This document shows positions 60,911 to 64,000 of a DNA stretch of 64,000 nt, piece by piece. Source of the stretch: Armatimonadota bacterium. Its GTDB lineage: Bacteria; Sysuimicrobiota; Sysuimicrobiia; Sysuimicrobiales; Sysuimicrobiaceae. Within the stretch, counting starts at the first letter, position 1. Each line of letters starts with the position of its first letter. The notes under the pieces were generated by a model. That model did not search any database, was not told the DNA's origin, and saw nothing but the letters and a program-made list of their open reading frames with translations. The stretch is taken from positions 62,001-126,000 of the forward strand of contig JANXBY010000021.1 in NCBI GenBank assembly GCA_025060455.1, given 5' to 3'. The position numbers and the translations under genes are program-made.

Positions 60911-62322
60911 AGTTCGAGTTTACCGCCCCGTTTGGGGCGCGCGGCGGCCCTGTAGCGTTCCAGGGCCCTGCGCCGGGACTCGGCCAGGTCCACCACGGGC
61001 GCGGGGTAGTCCCGTCCCACGCGGCAGCGGTGCGCGATCTGGTCGTCGCGGGGTAGCGTCCACGGCGCGTGGACGTACGGCGCCGGGACCCAGGCGAGCT
61101 CCGGGAGCCAGCGCCGCACGTAGGTGCCGTCTGGGTCGAAGCGCCGTCCCTGCAGGACCGGGTTGAACACCCGGAAGTAGGGCGCGGCGTCCGTTCCCAC
61201 GCCGGCCACCCACTGCCAGTTGCCCCCGTTGGAGGCCGGGTCTCCGTCCACCAGGTGGTCCATGAAGAAGCGTTCGCCCAGCCGCCAGTCCAGGAGGAGG
61301 TTCTTGACGAGGAATGAGGCGGCGACCATGCGGGCCCGGTTGCAGATCCACCCGGTGGCGACGAGTTCCCGCATCGCCGCGTCCACCACGGGGTAGCCTG
61401 TCAGGCCCTCACACCAGGCGCGGTACAGCCGGTCGTCCTCCTCCCACACAGGCTCGCGGAGCTGCGGCCGGAGGGGCTCCCGTCGGGAGTGTGGATGGTG
61501 GAACAGGATGTGTGCAAAGAACTCCCTCCACAGGAGCTCGTCGAGCCACCGGGAGGGGCCCTCGCGGTACTGGGCAGTCGGCGCGGCCTCCAAAGCCCTG
61601 CAGCCCAGCTCCATGGCCGCTCGCGGAGACAACACTCCAAAGCGCAGGTCGGCAGACAACCGGGAGGTGCCCACCCGGTCCAGGCGGTCGCGGAGCGTGT
61701 GGTAGTCGTAGATCGGGCCCTGCGCGAACTGCCTGGCCCGTTCCAGCGCCGCCTGTTCGCCCGCGGGCAGGCCTCCTGCGTCCGGGAGGGGTTCGCTTGG
61801 CACCTCGTGAGGGCGAAGGCGCTCGGGCGGCGGCAGAGTGGGGTGGGGGCACGGCTGGGATCGGGCCCACCGGCGGAACGCCCCGAACACGGTGAACGGA
61901 CGTCCCTCCGAGGTGCGGGCCTCCAGGGGCGAGTACGCGGTGGGCCACCCGACCAGCTGCAGGGGGACACGTTGCGCCACTTCGGACTCCCGCCGTCGCG
62001 CGAAGGGCGACACGTCCGCGTGGGCAAACACGCACCGGGCACCTGTTTCCGCCAAGAGTCGCGCGAGCACCTCTGGGGGTGGGCCCCGCCGGACCACCAG
62101 GGAGCTGCCCCGGGCACGCAGTTCCCCGTCCAGCGCCCGCAGGCTCGCGAAGAGGAACGCGGTCCTGCGCGGTGCCCTGCCCTGCAGGGCGGGGTCCAGG
62201 ACGAACACCGGGATTACGGTCCCAAGTTTCTGGGCCGCCGCGAGGGCAGGGTTGTCGTGCAGCCGAAGGTCCCGGCGGACCCACCACAGGCACGCGGGCC
62301 CGTCTGCACGTCCGTGCCTCAC
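60907..62322 (-). CDS. phr: Deoxyribodipyrimidine photolyase
   Basis: A 471-aa class I CPD photolyase. The N-terminal antenna domain starts with WWVRRDLRLHDNPAL, and the C-terminal FAD domain shows LTGYPVVDAAMREL, GWICNRARMVAASFL, LLLDWRLGERFFM and GGNWQWVAGVGTDAAPYFR. It uses blue light to split cyclobutane dimers. GTG start 12 bases after proA. It forms a run phr-bcp followed by carH. Proline genes upstream may drive part of its expression. Confidence 0.95.
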   Translation of the reverse strand: MRHGRADGPACLWWVRRDLRLHDNPALAAAQKLGTVIPVFVLDPALQGRAPRRTAFLFASLRALDGELRARGSSLVVRRGPPPEVLARLLAETGARCVFAHADVSPFARRRESEVAQRVPLQLVGWPTAYSPLEARTSEGRPFTVFGAFRRWARSQPCPHPTLPPPERLRPHEVPSEPLPDAGGLPAGEQAALERARQFAQGPIYDYHTLRDRLDRVGTSRLSADLRFGVLSPRAAMELGCRALEAAPTAQYREGPSRWLDELLWREFFAHILFHHPHSRREPLRPQLREPVWEEDDRLYRAWCEGLTGYPVVDAAMRELVATGWICNRARMVAASFLVKNLLLDWRLGERFFMDHLVDGDPASNGGNWQWVAGVGTDAAPYFRVFNPVLQGRRFDPDGTYVRRWLPELAWVPAPYVHAPWTLPRDDQIAHRCRVGRDYPAPVVDLAESRRRALERYRAAARPKRGGKLEL

Positions 62323-62334
62323 GGCCCCCCGCGG

Positions 62335-63594
62335 CTACGTGCGGACGTGCCCGTCGCCCAGGGCCACGAACTTGGTAGTGGTGAGCTCGCGAACCCCCAT
62401 GGGCCCGTAGGCGTGGAGCTTTCCGGTGCTGATGCCGATCTCCGCGCCCAGCCCCAGCTGGAAGCCGTCGTTGAACCGCGTGCTGGCGTTCACGAGGACC
62501 AGGGAGGCGTCCACCTCCCGCAGGAACCGCCACGCTCGCGCGTGGTCCCGGGTGACGATGGCCTCCGTGTGGTTGGACCCGTACCGGGCGATGTGCGCCA
62601 GGGCCTCGTCCATGGAGTCCACCACCTTGACCGCCAGGACCAGGTCCAGGTACTCCGCCTCCCAGTCCTGTTCGGTGGCCGGCTTGACCGCGGGCAGGTG
62701 CTCCCGGGTGCGGGGACAGCCGCGCAGCTCCACCCCTACCTCCGCCATGGCGCGGGCCAAAAGCGGCAGGAACTCCGCGGCCGCCGCCTGGTGCACGAGG
62801 ACCTTTTCCAGGGCGTTGCAGGTGGCAGGCCGCTGGGCTTTCGCGTTCACCGCCACCCGCACCGCCATCCCGAGGTCCGCGCCCTCGTCCACATACAGGT
62901 GGTTTACGCCCTTCGCGTGGGCCAGCACGGGCACCCGGGCGTTTTCCTGCACGAACCGGATGAGCTCCCCCCCTCCCCTGGGGATGAGGACGTCCAGGTA
63001 GCCGGCCAGGCGGCACATCTCCAGCACCGCCTGCCGGTCGGTGTGGGGCACCAGTTGTACCGCGTCCTGCGGAAGGCCGGAAGCGTCCAGGCAAGCGCGG
63101 AACAGGTCCACCAGGGCGCGGTTGCTGCGCAGGGCTTCCTTGCCCCCTCGCAGGAGGATGGCGTTGCCGGCCTTCACGGCCAGGCTGCTGGCCTCCACGG
63201 TGGCACCTGGCCGGGCCTCGTACACCATGCCGATCACCCCGAGGGGGACCCGCATGCGACCCACCCGCAGGCCGTTGGGACGCACCACCAGGGACTCCAC
63301 CTCTCCCACGGGGTCGGGGGCTTCCGCCACCTGGCGCAGCCCGGCCACCAGGTCGTCCCGGGTGCGCTCGTCCAGCCGGAGCCGGTCGAGCTTGGCCTTG
63401 GGAAGGCCCGAGGCCGCCGCCTCCTCCAGGTCCTGTCGGTTGGCCGCGGCCACCTGCGGCCAGGAGTCCACCAGAGCGCCCGCCAGCCGCAGCAGCGCCT
63501 CGCGCTTGGCGCCCGGCGGCGCGCAGGCCATCTGGCGCGCCGCCTGCCGGGCCCGTTGGGCCATTCGTCGTACCTCGCTGGCTACGTCGACCAT
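62335..63594 (-). CDS. proA: Gamma-glutamyl phosphate reductase
   Basis: NADPH-dependent second step of proline synthesis (419 aa). The catalytic cysteine is in QRPATCNALEKV, and other landmarks are PLGVIGMVYEARPG, LIPRGGGELIRFV and STRFNDGFQLGLGAEIGIST. ATG start, overlapping the proB 3' end by 13 bases. Confidence 0.97.
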   Translation of the reverse strand: MVDVASEVRRMAQRARQAARQMACAPPGAKREALLRLAGALVDSWPQVAAANRQDLEEAAASGLPKAKLDRLRLDERTRDDLVAGLRQVAEAPDPVGEVESLVVRPNGLRVGRMRVPLGVIGMVYEARPGATVEASSLAVKAGNAILLRGGKEALRSNRALVDLFRACLDASGLPQDAVQLVPHTDRQAVLEMCRLAGYLDVLIPRGGGELIRFVQENARVPVLAHAKGVNHLYVDEGADLGMAVRVAVNAKAQRPATCNALEKVLVHQAAAAEFLPLLARAMAEVGVELRGCPRTREHLPAVKPATEQDWEAEYLDLVLAVKVVDSMDEALAHIARYGSNHTEAIVTRDHARAWRFLREVDASLVLVNASTRFNDGFQLGLGAEIGISTGKLHAYGPMGVRELTTTKFVALGDGHVRT

Positions 63595-64000
63595 GACGCC
63601 CCCCTTGTGGCGTACTGCTCCGCCTCCAGCTCGCTGGCAAGGGCGAAGTGGTCGCGGTGGATCACCTCGTCCGAGTGCTTGTACCCGAGGCGCGCCTCGA
63701 TCTCTCGGGTGTGCAGCCCCTTAATCAGCTCGATCTCCGCGGCGCTGTAGTTCACCAGGCCCACGCCCACCAGCCGGCCGTCCGGGTCCAAACAGCGGAC
63801 CGGGTCGCCCACGCCGAATTGGCCCCGCACGCCCCTCACCCCCGCGGGCAGCAACGACGCCCCGGTCTCCCGCAGCGCCCGTGCCGCGCCGCGGTCCAGC
63901 AGCAGCTCGCCGGAGGGAGTCGGGAGCTGGTACAGCCACAACTTGCGCCCCGCGTACCGCCGTCCCCCACCCCAGAACAGGGTGCCCACGGGCTCCCCCG
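63582..64000 (-). CDS. proB: Glutamate 5-kinase, C-terminal part
   Basis: First step of proline synthesis; only about the last 139 codons are present and the frame continues off the right edge without a start. The visible part covers the end of the kinase domain (GTLFWGGG) and the C-terminal PUA domain, with GVRGQFGVGDPV and the KGLHTREIEARLGYK-type tail. Confidence 0.94.
   Translation of the reverse strand, partial: GEPVGTLFWGGGRRYAGRKLWLYQLPTPSGELLLDRGAARALRETGASLLPAGVRGVRGQFGVGDPVRCLDPDGRLVGVGLVNYSAAEIELIKGLHTREIEARLGYKHSDEVIHRDHFALASELEAEQYATRGASWST

Overview
The window is a single, very gene-dense chromosomal segment of a high-GC (about 70% by eye) bacterium centred on the replication origin. 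The rpmH-rnpA-yidD-yidC-jag-rsmG-parA-parB block runs leftward and dnaA-dnaN-yaaA-recF-dciA-remB-gyrB-gyrA-hup runs rightward, the classical Firmicutes-like (Terrabacteria) origin layout. Small genes typical of that layout (DUF4446, S4-domain YaaA, DUF721/DciA, DUF370/RemB, YidD) are present. A Thermus-like carotenoid set (CYP175A-type P450, CrtYcd cyclase, polar-headgroup genes) and a UvsE/photolyase repair set suggest an illuminated, probably thermophilic habitat. I cannot name the lineage with confidence; a deep-branching high-GC thermophile related to Bacillota is the best guess. Start codons are often GTG or TTG, and many adjacent genes overlap by 4 bases (GTGA or ATGA), so most blocks are translationally coupled operons.

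Layout. 0-4 kb (minus): glycine cleavage system gcvT-gcvH-gcvPA-gcvPB, with gcvPB cut by the left edge. 3.6-6.2 kb (minus): a phosphoribosyltransferase, DUF4446 and a group II PLP decarboxylase. 6.2-10.6 kb: two paralogous membrane GGDEF proteins (plus) interleaved with an HD hydrolase and an M24 peptidase (minus). 10.6-15.1 kb: parB-parA flanked by two copies of an unusual parS-like palindrome, then rsmG, jag, yidC, yidD, rnpA and rpmH; mnmE and mnmG are missing from their usual slot. 15.1-18 kb: origin region with DnaA boxes, a HATPase-plus-winged-helix gene, dnaA and the dnaA-dnaN spacer. 18-25.7 kb: dnaN to gyrA and HU, closed by a clear terminator.

25.8-31.2 kb: housekeeping and accessory genes (GNAT, DinB-like, RsgA GTPase, histidine phosphatase, transporter, phosphoribosyltransferase). 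31.3-37.8 kb: shikimate operon aroE-aroC-aroKB(fusion)-aroQ-aroH-aroA plus a hydrolase. 37.8-46.8 kb: a cell-wall amino-sugar recycling operon with a MurR/RpiR regulator, GNAT, dipeptide-type ABC binding protein and two permeases (no ATPase), a YbbE-like serine hydrolase, MurQ, AnmK and a NagB-II/GlmS-like SIS protein. 46.8-47.6 kb: HAD phosphatase and tRNA-Ser(GGA).

47.7-62.3 kb is a light and UV response island: two accessory genes, then crtB, P450, crtYcd, acyltransferase, glycosyltransferase and crtI, which together could make a zeaxanthin glucoside ester (thermozeaxanthin). Next come divergent nei and uvsE sharing a start-codon site, an HDAC-like deacylase and an aldolase-like protein without its lysine. 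On the opposite strand lie photolyase, peroxiredoxin, a CarH-type B12 photoreceptor repressor and a DUF523-DUF1722 protein. The CarH promoter carries three tandem 11-bp repeats that look like its own operator. The right edge holds proA and a truncated proB.

Most notable for follow-up: a co-varied ParB/parS pair intermediate between ParB-parS and Noc-NBS, a CarH lacking the light-state histidine with a recognisable operator, an uncharacterised HATPase-wHTH gene inside the origin region, and the Ala2 Nei sharing its start site with uvsE.
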